From contig NBMC01000020.1 of assembly GCA_002084805.1 (NCBI GenBank), positions 1 to 45,362 on the forward strand: a stretch of 45,362 nt of DNA. Direction: 5' to 3'. A model generated the notes under the pieces. It did no database searches. It worked only from the letters and a program-made list of their open reading frames with translations, and was not told the origin of the DNA. The stretch's first letter is position 1; every line of letters starts with the position of its first letter. Of the stretch, positions 25,735 through 34,270 are shown piece after piece. The translations under genes and the position numbers were made by a program. This stretch comes from Spirochaetaceae bacterium 4572_59 (GTDB lineage Bacteria > Spirochaetota > Spirochaetia > DSM-2461).

Positions 25735-26292
25735 CTATTCTTTATCGAGGCTACCTTTCTGAGTCTTGGTAGCGCTATAGGCAATAAGAAGAAGAGTACC
25801 GATAATGGCGACGGTAAGTGAATTCATTCCGGCTGCGACAATTCCCTGTGTAAAAACAAGATTAACAGGTTCTTTGTAGATGATAATATCCAGAACAGGA
25901 GCCACAACAACCCAGGCAATGATATTACCGATGACTTGAATTACGTTGAAAATTACAATGGATTTACCCTTAAAATTACCTTCTTCAACACCGGTTTTTT
26001 TGTAAGCCAGTCCGTAAGCAAAACCGCAGATACCACTGGCGATAACCCAGCTCCACCAGGGAGAACCATACTGCAGGGCATCAGATAGAGCGTGACCGAT
26101 AAAAGCGATCAGACCACCGGCGATAGGACCGAATAGAACAGCAAACAGAGCAACCAGACCATAGGCTGTCTGCAGACTTGTTTCAGGAATGGGAGAAGGA
26201 ACTTTGACGTACATAAACAGCAGCATAAAAAGGGCTGCACCCAGACCGGTTGCCACAATAGTCCTTGTGGTTACTCTAAAGTAATCTTTCAT
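25735..26292 (-). CDS. ECF transporter substrate-binding (S) component, UPF0397 family
   Basis: 185 residues with five to six membrane helices. Conserved family runs are seen: TLGLGAALF-type start (here ATGLGAALFMLL), PETSLQTAYGLVALFAVLFG, FIGHALSDAL and YGSPWWSWVIASG. UPF0397 proteins are S components of ECF importers; streptococcal relatives have been linked to haem uptake, but the substrate is not settled for the family. AAGGAG precedes the ATG. It is first in an operon with the ATPase, EcfT and two SAM hydrolases. The substrate could be an adenosine- or methionine-related compound, by context only. Confidence 0.88.
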   Translation of the reverse strand: MKDYFRVTTRTIVATGLGAALFMLLFMYVKVPSPIPETSLQTAYGLVALFAVLFGPIAGGLIAFIGHALSDALQYGSPWWSWVIASGICGFAYGLAYKKTGVEEGNFKGKSIVIFNVIQVIGNIIAWVVVAPVLDIIIYKEPVNLVFTQGIVAAGMNSLTVAIIGTLLLIAYSATKTQKGSLDKE

Positions 26293-26352
26293 AAAATTTC
26301 TCCTTGATACTGTTTGAAAATCCTATCCAAAGGAAAGGAATAAATCTCATTT

Positions 26353-26381
26353 ATTCTATATTGTGTCGTAGTCTGTGTCAA
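26353..26381 (-). promoter_or_regulatory. Promoter of the ECF/SAM-hydrolase operon
   Basis: On the minus strand TTGACA (26376-26381), 17-base spacer, TAGAAT (26353-26358). The -35 box is perfect and the -10 box matches five of six. The predicted leader is about 55 bases, too short for a known large riboswitch. Confidence 0.7.
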
Positions 26382-26388
26382 ATTGAAT

Positions 26389-26419
26389 AAAAAGAAACGA
26401 TACCCGTGGGGTACCGTTC
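26389..26419 (-). terminator. Terminator after the SPOR-domain gene
   Basis: On the minus strand AACGGTACCCC pairs with GGGTATCGTT, followed by a T-rich stretch (TCTTTTTATT). It lies 19 bases after the stop at 26438 and overlaps the start of the next promoter region. Confidence 0.65.
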
Positions 26420-26437
26420 TATCTGTCCTGCCAAACT

Positions 26438-27103
26438 CTATGAGTTTACAGGAACCTGCCTGGATATGGTGGACTGAACAACATAGCTCTGCTCAAATCC
26501 GCTAAGGGTTCGAACCTGCATATTGAACTTATCCGCTTCGTTTTTAGTATTAAAGGCACCGATTCTGACACGATACATGGTTTTTCCGTTCACAGCTTTA
26601 AGCTGAACGGTACTGCTTACACCCTTATCCTTAAGAAAAGAGCTAGCACCTTCCGCCTTGGTCATGGTCGTATAGGAGCCAACCTGAATCCAATAGACCA
26701 ATACCTTTACATCTTTATATGTAACAACAGGCTCTGCAGCTTCTTCCAACTGGGGAATCTCTGTCGGGGGAGTGACCAGCTCAGCATTCTTTTCTGCTAC
26801 CGCTTCATCTTCCGTAACAAGTTCCACGATAAAAGAATCATCACTACCGTCTTCGCTTACCATCTCGGGATACTCATCCGACTGTCGTGCCCACTCTATA
26901 GGATCAAATTCTTCGGGAGCTTCTGTCGGGAGAGCTGTGGTGGCAGCAAGAACCGGTTTAAGCTCAGTTGTCTGATTATTAGAAGAAAAGAAGAAAAAAC
27001 CTGCCATGCCTACAATAATAAGCAGACCGAGGGCCGAGAGCAGAACCCACAACACCTTCAAAGGATTCTCTTCATGATTTGTATTCCTGTTTTCCATTTC
27101 CAT
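26438..27103 (-). CDS. Membrane-anchored SPOR-domain protein
   Basis: About 221 residues from the ATG at 27103 (MEMENRN), 10 bases after the coaE stop. A single membrane helix (about residues 16-38, VLWVLLSALGLLIIVGMAGF) is followed by an acidic, Pro/Glu-rich linker and a C-terminal SPOR domain (about 140-215: VYWIQVGSYTTMTKAEGAS, YRVRIGAFNTKNEADKF). SPOR domains bind glycan strands stripped of peptides and often mark division septa, so the protein is probably in the periplasm with its anchor in the inner membrane. It ends the fliS-polA-coaE run. Confidence 0.85.
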   Translation of the reverse strand: MEMENRNTNHEENPLKVLWVLLSALGLLIIVGMAGFFFFSSNNQTTELKPVLAATTALPTEAPEEFDPIEWARQSDEYPEMVSEDGSDDSFIVELVTEDEAVAEKNAELVTPPTEIPQLEEAAEPVVTYKDVKVLVYWIQVGSYTTMTKAEGASSFLKDKGVSSTVQLKAVNGKTMYRVRIGAFNTKNEADKFNMQVRTLSGFEQSYVVQSTISRQVPVNS

Positions 27104-27113
27104 ACTGTATTTC

Positions 27114-27704
27114 TCACTCCGAAGGAAGAGCCTGCAGCCATCTGTCGATATGCTTTTCCAGACGCTTCCGGCTTCCACCATTCTTTATAGTATAAATATC
27201 GACCCTCTGAAAAAAATATTGAGGGTTTAGTTTCCTCTGAGCATGAAATCGTCTGATAAGGGCCATGGGAGATTTTCGATCCCTTCTGCAGGCACGGATA
27301 AAACGCACTGGCAGTGGAGCCTCAACCCAGATGATAGCATCACAGATTTTCCAGAACTCACTTTTTTGCAGGGCTGCCGCATTGATAAGCAAAGGTAAAG
27401 GATTTTCATCCCGGCTAGCTATTTTATTATTCAGTAGACCATGCAGTTCCGGATAGATAAGATTCTCCAACTGCTTCAGCTTCAGGGGATCGGAAAAGAC
27501 AAGAGAAGCAAGTTTTTGACGATCCACCCGCCCTTCAGCGCCCAGCACTCCGTGACCGAACAGAGCTGCCGCTTCAAAGGATTTCTCCTCCAGAACTTGA
27601 TGGGAGAGAAGATCCATATCTATGGACTCCCACCCTCTTTTCACAAGTAAATCTGCCAGAACATTTTTTCCGGCACAGCTTTTCCCTGCCAGTCCCAAAA
27701 CCAT
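27114..27704 (-). CDS. coaE: Dephospho-CoA kinase with variant P-loop
   Basis: 196 residues, normal length. It adds the 3' phosphate to dephospho-CoA, the last step to CoA. The P-loop reads GKSCAGKN: the final Ser/Thr that coordinates magnesium is Asn. I recall a similar AGKN form in treponemal CoaE, which supports a spirochaete origin. Other family features are present: SIDMDLLSHQVLEE (the DxD region), LENLIYPELH, PLLINAAALQKS in place of the usual DIPLLFE, and IWVEAPLPVRFIRACRRD. The start codon lies two bases after the polA stop. Confidence 0.85.
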   Translation of the reverse strand: MVLGLAGKSCAGKNVLADLLVKRGWESIDMDLLSHQVLEEKSFEAAALFGHGVLGAEGRVDRQKLASLVFSDPLKLKQLENLIYPELHGLLNNKIASRDENPLPLLINAAALQKSEFWKICDAIIWVEAPLPVRFIRACRRDRKSPMALIRRFHAQRKLNPQYFFQRVDIYTIKNGGSRKRLEKHIDRWLQALPSE

Positions 27705-27706
27705 AT

Positions 27707-30394
27707 CTAGTGGATATCTCCCCAGCTTTTTCCGCTTTCAATACTGGTATTAAGGGGTACATTCAATTGAATGATTCCTTCCATCACATCGCGGAGAATC
27801 TTTTCACAAATCCCGGCTTCCTCTTCGGGAACCTCCAGAATAATCTCATCATGTACCTGCAGAAGAACCTTGGCCTTCAGATTTTCTTCGGCCAGTTTTT
27901 TATCCATGGCCAGCATGGCTTTTTTAACAATATCCGCAGCTGTCCCCTGAATACGGGAATTAACAGCCGCCCTTTCGGCAGCACTCTTCTCCATCTTATT
28001 CTTGCTTGTAATCTGCGGTATCGGTCGGAAGCGTCCCATAAGGGTATAAACACCGCCGTCCTTTTCTGCCTGGGCAACCGTATCATCTACAAAACGTTTA
28101 ATCCCGGCATACTCCTCAAAGTATGTATCAATAAACTGCTTTGCCTCGGCCCGGGAAATTTTCAACTCATTGGAGAGGCGGAAGGCAGACATACCATACA
28201 TAACGCCGAAGTTGATTGTTTTTGCAATCCGTCGCTGCGAGGAGATAACCTCCTCCGCCGGAACTTTGAAAATCAGAGAGGCTGTTTTTCTATGCACATC
28301 CTCTCCTTTGTTAAAGGCTTCCATCAAACCGGGATCTTCTGACAGATGAGCCAGAACAACCAGCTCTATCTGAGAGTAGTCAGCAGAAAGAAATATGCTT
28401 CCCTTTTCGGGGTAGAAGGCCTTTCTGATCCGTCTACCGTTTTCATCCCTGACGGGAATATTCTGAAGGTTGGGATCCCGGCTTGCCAGACGCCCCGTGG
28501 CAGCTCCGGTCTGAACATAGGACGTATGAAGACGCCCGCTGACAGGATTGATCATGGTAGGCAGAGAATCCACATAGGTGGACTTCAGTTTGGCCAGCCC
28601 CCGGTAGATCAGTATCTTTTCGGGAACGGGATCTTCCTCCGCCAGCTGTGTCAGCACGGAGGTATCCGTGGAAAATCCACTCTTAGTCTTCTTGAGAGGC
28701 TGCAGTTTCCGGTCTACAAAGAGGATTTCCTGCAGTTGTTTGGTACTGTTGATATTAAATTTTTTACCACAGAGAGTATAGATCTCTTTTTTAAGAAGAT
28801 CGATGGCATTATCCAGTTCATGACTGTAAAGATCCATCTCAACCTCATTCAAGAGGATCCCCCGAAACTCCATCTCCGCCAATATTCGGACCAGAGGCAT
28901 TTCCAGAGTCTCAAAGAGAGATTTCAACTTCTTCTTTTCCAGTAAATCATCCAGAACTTCATAAAGCCGCCAGGTAATATCTGCATCTTCCGCGGCATAT
29001 CCCACAGCCTCGTCCAGGGGTACATCCGAAAAAAGCTTACCCTTGGGAACGATATCCTTAAAGTGAACAGTTTTATAGTTCAGATAGCGTTCTGCCAGAA
29101 AATCCATATTCACGGCGCTTCCCGCATCAACCATCCAGGCAGCTACCATGGTGTCGAAAAAAACATCTCCCAGATCGATTCCCCAGCGTTTCAGCACCTT
29201 CCAGTCATACTTAATATTCTGACCGATGACTTTAACAGCCGGATCTTCCAGCAGGGGCTTTAAAGCGGACCTGACCACAGTTTGGGGCAGACAGTCCCCA
29301 TGGGGAAGTATCAGAGGAATATAGCAGGCTTTTTCGCCACCCACGGAGAAACAGATACCCACAGGATTGGCCCGCATGGGATCAAGGCTGTCTGTTTCAC
29401 AGTCCAGGCTGACAATGCCACGTTCTTTTACAAGGGCACACCAGCGACTCAAATCTTCTTCGTTCAGAACAGCTTCATACTCACCTTTTTTATTATTTTT
29501 GGGAGCTTCAAGCTTTTCCTCAGCCACTATGTCCGGCTGCAGTTCTCGTGCCAGGGTGGGGATTCCCTCTTCCATAAAGCGTTTAGCCGCTTCTTCTGTT
29601 TTTTCCCCCTTTATTCTCAGGGATTTTTCATCATAGGGAACAGGACAATCTGTCTTGATGAGCACAAGCTCACGGCTGAAGAAGGCATTTTCACGATTAT
29701 CCGCCAGTTTCTGTTTCTGATTCTTGCTCTTGATCTCATCCAGTCGATTATAGATCTCATCCAGGGATCCAAAGGTCTGCAGCAGCTTTGAGGCCGTTTT
29801 TGGTCCAATTCCGGGGACTCCGGGAATGTTATCGGCCGCATCCCCCATAAGAGAAAGATAGTCCACAATCTGTTCCGGCCAGACTCCACGGTCTTCAAAG
29901 ACATCATCCCGTTTTATCTCGGTAAGATCACCCTTTTCAGGCTTTAAAACAGAGACCTTGTCACATACAAACTGAAGCAGGTCCTTATCACCGGTAATGA
30001 TATAGACCTGACGGTCATCCTGGGAGGCTTTAACAGCAAGGGTCCCCATCAAATCATCCGCCTCATAACCATCCACCCGAATACAGGGAATCCCCAGGAG
30101 GGCCAGAAGTTCTTCAATAACAGGAATCTGTTCATGCAGGTCGTCGGGAGTTTTATCTCTGTTAGCCTTATACTCTTTATACATTTCATGACGGAATGTT
30201 TTGGTTTTGGAATCCATAAGGACAATCAGATGATCGGTATTTCTCTTCTTGCAAATACTGAAGATGGTTCTGAAAAATCCGAAAACAGCGGAAACATTTT
30301 TTCCCTCACTGTTCCGCATGGGCTGTCTTATAAAGGCAAAGTAAGCCCGATAGATAACGCTGTATCCGTCGAGCAGGTAAATGGGTTCTTTCAT
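27707..30394 (-). CDS. polA: DNA polymerase I
   Basis: 895 residues with all three domains. 5'-3' exonuclease (1-300): GYSVIYRAYFA, DGYEADDLMGTLA, ITGDKDLLQF. 3'-5' exonuclease (315-510) is complete: Exo I LDCETDSL, Exo II NIKYDWK, Exo III YAAEDADI, so proofreading should work. Polymerase (520-895): TGRLASRDPNLQNIPVR, motif A LSADYSQIELVVLAHLS, motif B RRIAKTINFGVMYGMSA, motif C LLQVHDEIILEVP. It fills gaps in repair and removes Okazaki primers. Its start overlaps the preceding small gene by 4 bases (ATGA), and coaE follows after 2 bases. Confidence 0.97.
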   Translation of the reverse strand: MKEPIYLLDGYSVIYRAYFAFIRQPMRNSEGKNVSAVFGFFRTIFSICKKRNTDHLIVLMDSKTKTFRHEMYKEYKANRDKTPDDLHEQIPVIEELLALLGIPCIRVDGYEADDLMGTLAVKASQDDRQVYIITGDKDLLQFVCDKVSVLKPEKGDLTEIKRDDVFEDRGVWPEQIVDYLSLMGDAADNIPGVPGIGPKTASKLLQTFGSLDEIYNRLDEIKSKNQKQKLADNRENAFFSRELVLIKTDCPVPYDEKSLRIKGEKTEEAAKRFMEEGIPTLARELQPDIVAEEKLEAPKNNKKGEYEAVLNEEDLSRWCALVKERGIVSLDCETDSLDPMRANPVGICFSVGGEKACYIPLILPHGDCLPQTVVRSALKPLLEDPAVKVIGQNIKYDWKVLKRWGIDLGDVFFDTMVAAWMVDAGSAVNMDFLAERYLNYKTVHFKDIVPKGKLFSDVPLDEAVGYAAEDADITWRLYEVLDDLLEKKKLKSLFETLEMPLVRILAEMEFRGILLNEVEMDLYSHELDNAIDLLKKEIYTLCGKKFNINSTKQLQEILFVDRKLQPLKKTKSGFSTDTSVLTQLAEEDPVPEKILIYRGLAKLKSTYVDSLPTMINPVSGRLHTSYVQTGAATGRLASRDPNLQNIPVRDENGRRIRKAFYPEKGSIFLSADYSQIELVVLAHLSEDPGLMEAFNKGEDVHRKTASLIFKVPAEEVISSQRRIAKTINFGVMYGMSAFRLSNELKISRAEAKQFIDTYFEEYAGIKRFVDDTVAQAEKDGGVYTLMGRFRPIPQITSKNKMEKSAAERAAVNSRIQGTAADIVKKAMLAMDKKLAEENLKAKVLLQVHDEIILEVPEEEAGICEKILRDVMEGIIQLNVPLNTSIESGKSWGDIH

Positions 30395-30810
30395 AATCTA
30401 ATATCTATCAGCGAAGGGGCCGATTCCTTTTTATTAGGTTTACTCCGGGGTATCCGGAGGGATTTCTGTTCCTGTTTCAGACTATTCATAGCAGATGCGA
30501 TCTCATTCATCAATAGACGGTTTTCCTGAACGATCTGCTTTCTGGTCCTCTCGAGAGCGACAATCGCTTTGACCTGCCTCCCTTTTTGAACAGGAAAATC
30601 TTTCAGCCAGCGACTGAGGGTCTTTTCTCTGACATAAAGACCAGCCATCAGACCTTTTTCCATGTGCAGAAAATTATCCAGCCCGCCGTTCTTAAGAGAT
30701 TTAAGATGATTCTGTTTAAAGAAGAAAAGAAAAGAACTGTAGCTGCAGTAACTCTGCTCCAGTTCTCCGATAAGGGAAGATATATAATCTTCAGGAGAGA
30801 TTCGGGACAT
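30391..30810 (-). CDS. Small helical protein after fliS, possible flagellar export chaperone (FlgN/FliT type)
   Basis: 139 residues, predicted almost wholly helical, with a coiled-coil stretch near 80-115 and a basic tail. No firm family match. It lies 15 bases after fliS and overlaps polA by 4 bases. Size, helicity, the repeated Leu/Lys pattern (EKGLMAGLYVREKTLSRWL) and position next to fliS fit a flagellar type III chaperone of the FlgN/FliT kind, but this is contextual. It may equally be an unrelated small gene. Confidence 0.6.
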   Translation of the reverse strand: MSRISPEDYISSLIGELEQSYCSYSSFLFFFKQNHLKSLKNGGLDNFLHMEKGLMAGLYVREKTLSRWLKDFPVQKGRQVKAIVALERTRKQIVQENRLLMNEIASAMNSLKQEQKSLRIPRSKPNKKESAPSLIDIRL

Positions 30811-30825
30811 CCCTGCCTCCCCCGG

Positions 30826-31248
30826 TTAACCGGCTATATTCACGCCAACAGATACAGGATTTGCGGGAGCTGCTGTTTTGCCTTCAATGGAAGCCCAAGC
30901 TACCCGAAGTTCCGCCAATAAATGCCTGGTGTCTTTCAAATACTCAGGTTTTTTCTGAATATTTGCTTCCATCAGCTGCTGATTGAAAAACATATAAAGA
31001 TTATAGAGATTCTGAGCGATATCGCCGCCTTTTTCAAAATCCAATGATGCCATCAATTCTGTAACAATATCCTGAGTTTTAACAATGCAGTTATGGACTA
31101 TGTCCAGTTTTGCATCTTGTTTTTTCAACTCATGATCGGCATGATCCAGCTGTTTTATTGCTTCATCATACAGCATAACTATCAGCCTACCCTGTCCAGC
31201 AGTTTTTACTTTAGTCTGTCGATAGGCGTTTAACGGATTTCTGTTCAT
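30826..31248 (-). CDS. fliS: Flagellar export chaperone FliS
   Basis: 140 residues. The N-terminus NPLNAYRQTKVKTAGQGRLIVMLYDEAI and the helix with DIVTELMASLDFEKGGDIAQNLYNLYMFFNQQLMEAN are characteristic of FliS, which holds flagellin unfolded in the cytoplasm before export. A Gly/Val tail (PANPVSVGVNIAG) extends beyond the usual 125-130 residues. GGGAGG precedes the ATG. A sigma-28-like promoter is upstream, as expected for a late flagellar gene. No flagellin or fliD gene is in the window. Confidence 0.93.
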   Translation of the reverse strand: MNRNPLNAYRQTKVKTAGQGRLIVMLYDEAIKQLDHADHELKKQDAKLDIVHNCIVKTQDIVTELMASLDFEKGGDIAQNLYNLYMFFNQQLMEANIQKKPEYLKDTRHLLAELRVAWASIEGKTAAPANPVSVGVNIAG

Positions 31249-31281
31249 ATAACGGCAGCCCTCCCCTAATTCTTCAGTTTA

Positions 31282-31308
31282 TTCTCGGCACATTATTCAG
31301 CATTCTTA
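31282..31308 (-). promoter_or_regulatory. Sigma-28 (FliA)-like promoter of the fliS-polA-coaE unit
   Basis: On the minus strand TAAGAATG (31301-31308), 11-base spacer, GCCGAGAA (31282-31289). The -10 box matches seven of eight bases of the flagellar sigma-28 consensus GCCGATAA with the proper spacer; the -35 box matches about half. It sits 34 bases before the fliS ATG. Confidence 0.6.
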
Positions 31309-31370
31309 AATAGAATTTTAAAAATTTATAACTCCTGGCGGGAATATGCAACCCTGACCAAAGCCTTTTA

Positions 31371-33629
31371 TCATGATTTATTGTCCATCAAATCAAAAAG
31401 AGCTACAATATCATAGCCTCTGATTATTAAACCTTCTATAAGCATAGCCAAGTTCATAGACAGGTAATCATCCCTATCTGCAAAGCGTCCGACAGTAACA
31501 GGGATAATTGTTCCCGGAACTATTTTATTCAGCAAATTCTCTATCATAGGAACTGTTTCACTGTAGCGGGAGTCATCTTTGGCAATCCTGTCAGGAACTT
31601 CCAGCTCACTACCGATAAAAGTATACTTCAAGACTCCCGTGGTATCGAGAATTTCTCTGTTAAAATAATAATAGGGACTGTGCCAGATCATGGCCATTTC
31701 CTTCCCAGTTACAATAAAGTAGTCATCCTCATTCCGGGCCAGCCCCTTTTTAAGAAATTCCCGGTTTATATGATATTTAGGATCAGACATATCAAAGTAG
31801 GTATAAAACAGAGATCCAACAGTATGCCCAGAATCGGCTATCATCCTGGTTCTGTCAGGATAGTTATTGATAAAATCTCCGTTCAGAAAAAAAGTGGCCG
31901 GAACCCCGTATCCCCGAAGAATTTCCATAAGACTGTATAATCCCTCTGCAGAATTGACAGCGTTAAACACGAGAGAGACTTCTCTGCGGCCCTGACTGTT
32001 CCCCTGACTGAAATACCAGGGAACATCCTGTACTTCCCGACGATGCTGAAGGGAAAGCTCAGGAGCAAACTGACTGAAGTAGGGTTTCATCAGATCATCA
32101 CTTGTGTAGCTAGCAACCCTACGCACCTTAAGAGATTGGGCATACCAGCCGCCTGAACGTTCTTCCAGAAAAATCCTGAACTTTTCCGTACTCAGCCGAT
32201 GGGGCCGAAGTGATCCAGCTTCCAGAGCTTCCCAGTGAAAATTATTTTTATACAAAAACAGTTTGTCACCGGAAAGCCCCTGAACACGGTTTTCCGTATC
32301 AAATCCCCAATCATCCACCTGACTGAGAGCTATAAGAGTGGAAGCATTATCAGAGACTTCAATAATCTGTCTGTCTCCCAGAATAAATTGCCCCTTTTCG
32401 GTCCAGTAGACCTCCAAAGGATGAAGCAGTTCATAAGTATTGAGCCTTTCTTTCCGGAGGCTGTCCATAATCAGGACACGATCCTCTGTTCTGAGAGCAA
32501 ATTGGGACATATCGGGGCTCACTGAGAATCCCAGGACCTGTTCATCACTCAAAGGGCTGAACTTTCCGCTCCCCTTTAGATCGAGAGTATAGACAATCCC
32601 TGTCCCTTCATTAAAGTCGGAAACAAGGACTATAAAGTTACTATTATTCAACCAGGTAAAATCAGAAATACTCTGGCCTGAAGGAACTGAAAGGGTGGCA
32701 AACTGTCTGATAGAACTTTTATCCTCTTCATACAGACTATTTAACGGGAAAAGAAGTCCGTCCTGCTCATCTTTTAGAAGAAAGATGGCACTTCCTTCTG
32801 GATTTATAGTATAACTGTCAAAAACAGGATTAAATTCAACGGGCAGACGCCCCCAGACTGAACCTTTTTGAAAGGGATCCGCATAAAAAGATCTGGTGAA
32901 AAATTCTGAACTATGAAGACGATACAGCAGACTGCTGCAAATCATATAAAGATAATTCCCCGGACTCCAGCTGACAGAGTTCATATTGCTGTGCCCCAGA
33001 CGGCGGAACTCTTCCGCGGGAATACGCTTGCTCAGATACTGATCTATGGAAAAATAATAGAGTTCCCTGTCCCTCCGGTACACAAAGTAGCGGGAATCGG
33101 GAGACCATTTAACAAGTTCTGTGCTGAATTCTCTGGGAATAAAACCTGTCAAAAGCTGAGATTTCTCAAGATCATGATCATAGAGGTAGAGGGATACATC
33201 AATCCCCTCCTCTTCTCTAACATACACAGAGTAACGACCGTCGGGAGAGTCATAGAGAGGCAGAAGTTCCAAAGCTGAAATACTGCGACCCTTCTTGAGA
33301 GGTTCCATATAATCCGGAGTCTGCCAGCCCCTGGATTCCTGATTGTAGATAAAGAGACCATTGTGATTATGGATCCGGAGTTCTTTCCGACCGGGATAGT
33401 ATCCGCTTTGTTCGGGATACACTGTCAGAGGACCGTACTCAAGTGATTCCGCGTTACCAAGAATAAGGGTCCGGTAGCTGTAAGCGGCGGGAACAGGATT
33501 CTCTGCGCTAAGCAGAATTTTATTATCTGCACTGATATCTGGTCCGGAAAGAGTTAACCGTCTACTCTGTGAAAAAAGAAGCTGAGTAGACAGTATTATG
33601 AATAGTAATAATATTTTTGTTCGGTACAT
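31371..33629 (-). CDS. Exported beta-propeller protein with a degenerate polysaccharide-deacetylase (CE4) domain
   Basis: About 752 residues from the ATG at 33629. Signal peptide: MYRTKILLLFIILSTQLLFS. Residues about 25-500 contain TolB/WD40-like repeats (LYDSPDGRYSVYVRE, VKWSPDSRYFVYRRD, VSWSPGNYLYMI). Residues about 540-750 have the NodB/CE4 fold: REVSLVFNAVN...GVPATFFLNGDFINNYP, DSGHTVGSL, WHSPYYYFNREIL and GYDIVALFDLM. The usual TFDDG is VFNAV (both Asp lost), HSxxH is HTVGS (second His lost) and RxPYG is HSPYY, so metal-dependent deacetylation is unlikely. It probably binds glycans in the periplasm. Its gene is last in the run phoH-108aa-Zn ribbon. Confidence 0.75.
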   Translation of the reverse strand: MYRTKILLLFIILSTQLLFSQSRRLTLSGPDISADNKILLSAENPVPAAYSYRTLILGNAESLEYGPLTVYPEQSGYYPGRKELRIHNHNGLFIYNQESRGWQTPDYMEPLKKGRSISALELLPLYDSPDGRYSVYVREEEGIDVSLYLYDHDLEKSQLLTGFIPREFSTELVKWSPDSRYFVYRRDRELYYFSIDQYLSKRIPAEEFRRLGHSNMNSVSWSPGNYLYMICSSLLYRLHSSEFFTRSFYADPFQKGSVWGRLPVEFNPVFDSYTINPEGSAIFLLKDEQDGLLFPLNSLYEEDKSSIRQFATLSVPSGQSISDFTWLNNSNFIVLVSDFNEGTGIVYTLDLKGSGKFSPLSDEQVLGFSVSPDMSQFALRTEDRVLIMDSLRKERLNTYELLHPLEVYWTEKGQFILGDRQIIEVSDNASTLIALSQVDDWGFDTENRVQGLSGDKLFLYKNNFHWEALEAGSLRPHRLSTEKFRIFLEERSGGWYAQSLKVRRVASYTSDDLMKPYFSQFAPELSLQHRREVQDVPWYFSQGNSQGRREVSLVFNAVNSAEGLYSLMEILRGYGVPATFFLNGDFINNYPDRTRMIADSGHTVGSLFYTYFDMSDPKYHINREFLKKGLARNEDDYFIVTGKEMAMIWHSPYYYFNREILDTTGVLKYTFIGSELEVPDRIAKDDSRYSETVPMIENLLNKIVPGTIIPVTVGRFADRDDYLSMNLAMLIEGLIIRGYDIVALFDLMDNKS

Positions 33630-33656
33630 TATAAACAACTATCGGAAAATGAAGGC

Positions 33657-33899
33657 CTAATGATGAGACTTTGCCAGAAAAGCTTCAAGTTCCTCTTCTA
33701 GACTATCCAGATAGGACTCTAGTTTCTCCAGAACCTCAAGACGTTCTTCTACCTGAATCCTTTCCATTTTATCGAATGGCTTATCCAAGACCCCTGCCAG
33801 ATCTGTTTTAGACTCCAGGCTCTTGCCGCACCAAGGGCAAAAAGTATAGCAGGAGCTAGTTAATTTACCGCAATATGAACAAAATTTTACTTCTTCCAT
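33657..33899 (-). CDS. Small zinc-ribbon protein with coiled-coil tail
   Basis: 80 residues from the ATG at 33899, chosen because GGAGGAG lies 7 bases before it; the upstream ATG at 33914 is itself part of that site. Residues 1-28 hold a zinc ribbon, CSYCGK...CPWCGK (two CxxC). The rest is acidic and helical (LEVLEKLESYLDSLEEELEAFL). The family is not recognised. It probably binds a protein or nucleic acid partner. Gap to the exported protein is 27 bases, to the 108-residue gene 36 bases. Confidence 0.7.
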   Translation of the reverse strand: MEEVKFCSYCGKLTSSCYTFCPWCGKSLESKTDLAGVLDKPFDKMERIQVEERLEVLEKLESYLDSLEEELEAFLAKSHH

Positions 33900-33935
33900 A
33901 AATTGCTCCTCCATAGATCAGATTCGACGTCTACT

Positions 33936-34262
33936 TTAAATATTAACCAAGTCGATCAAAATCTCAATAGATTTATAAGCTTCTGACGATAAATCTTCCC
34001 TACGTATATCCCCGCGAATGATGGCTTCGGCCACGGGAACTCCCGGATCGCCATTCTCCATATACTGTTTTTCCAGCAAATCGTTCCGGAAAGATTTATG
34101 TTTATCTATGGCAATTTCCAGGGTATCCGCAGTAATCCTTTTTTTCTGCCAGCGCTCAAATTGCCTGGCCAGATCCTCCAATGCCCGCTCCTGGGCAATC
34201 TTGAAAGAGTTTTTTTTCCATTTATTCAGTTCGTTAAGAACTTTCTTAGTATATTCGACCAT
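33936..34262 (-). CDS. Conserved-looking hypothetical protein downstream of phoH
   Basis: 108 residues, soluble, rich in Lys/Glu/Arg and helical in the first 70 residues (ALEDLARQFERWQKKRITADTLEIAIDKHK). GTAGGAA precedes the ATG, 8 bases after the phoH stop. I do not recognise it. A tight position behind a PIN-PhoH gene suggests a role with that protein or with RNA, but this is guesswork. Confidence 0.65.
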   Translation of the reverse strand: MVEYTKKVLNELNKWKKNSFKIAQERALEDLARQFERWQKKRITADTLEIAIDKHKSFRNDLLEKQYMENGDPGVPVAEAIIRGDIRREDLSSEAYKSIEILIDLVNI

Positions 34263-34270
34263 GATGATTC

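Noticed and set aside
26293..26352. Riboswitch ahead of the ECF operon
   Set aside because: The leader from the predicted start is only about 55 bases and shows no conserved aptamer core that I recognise.
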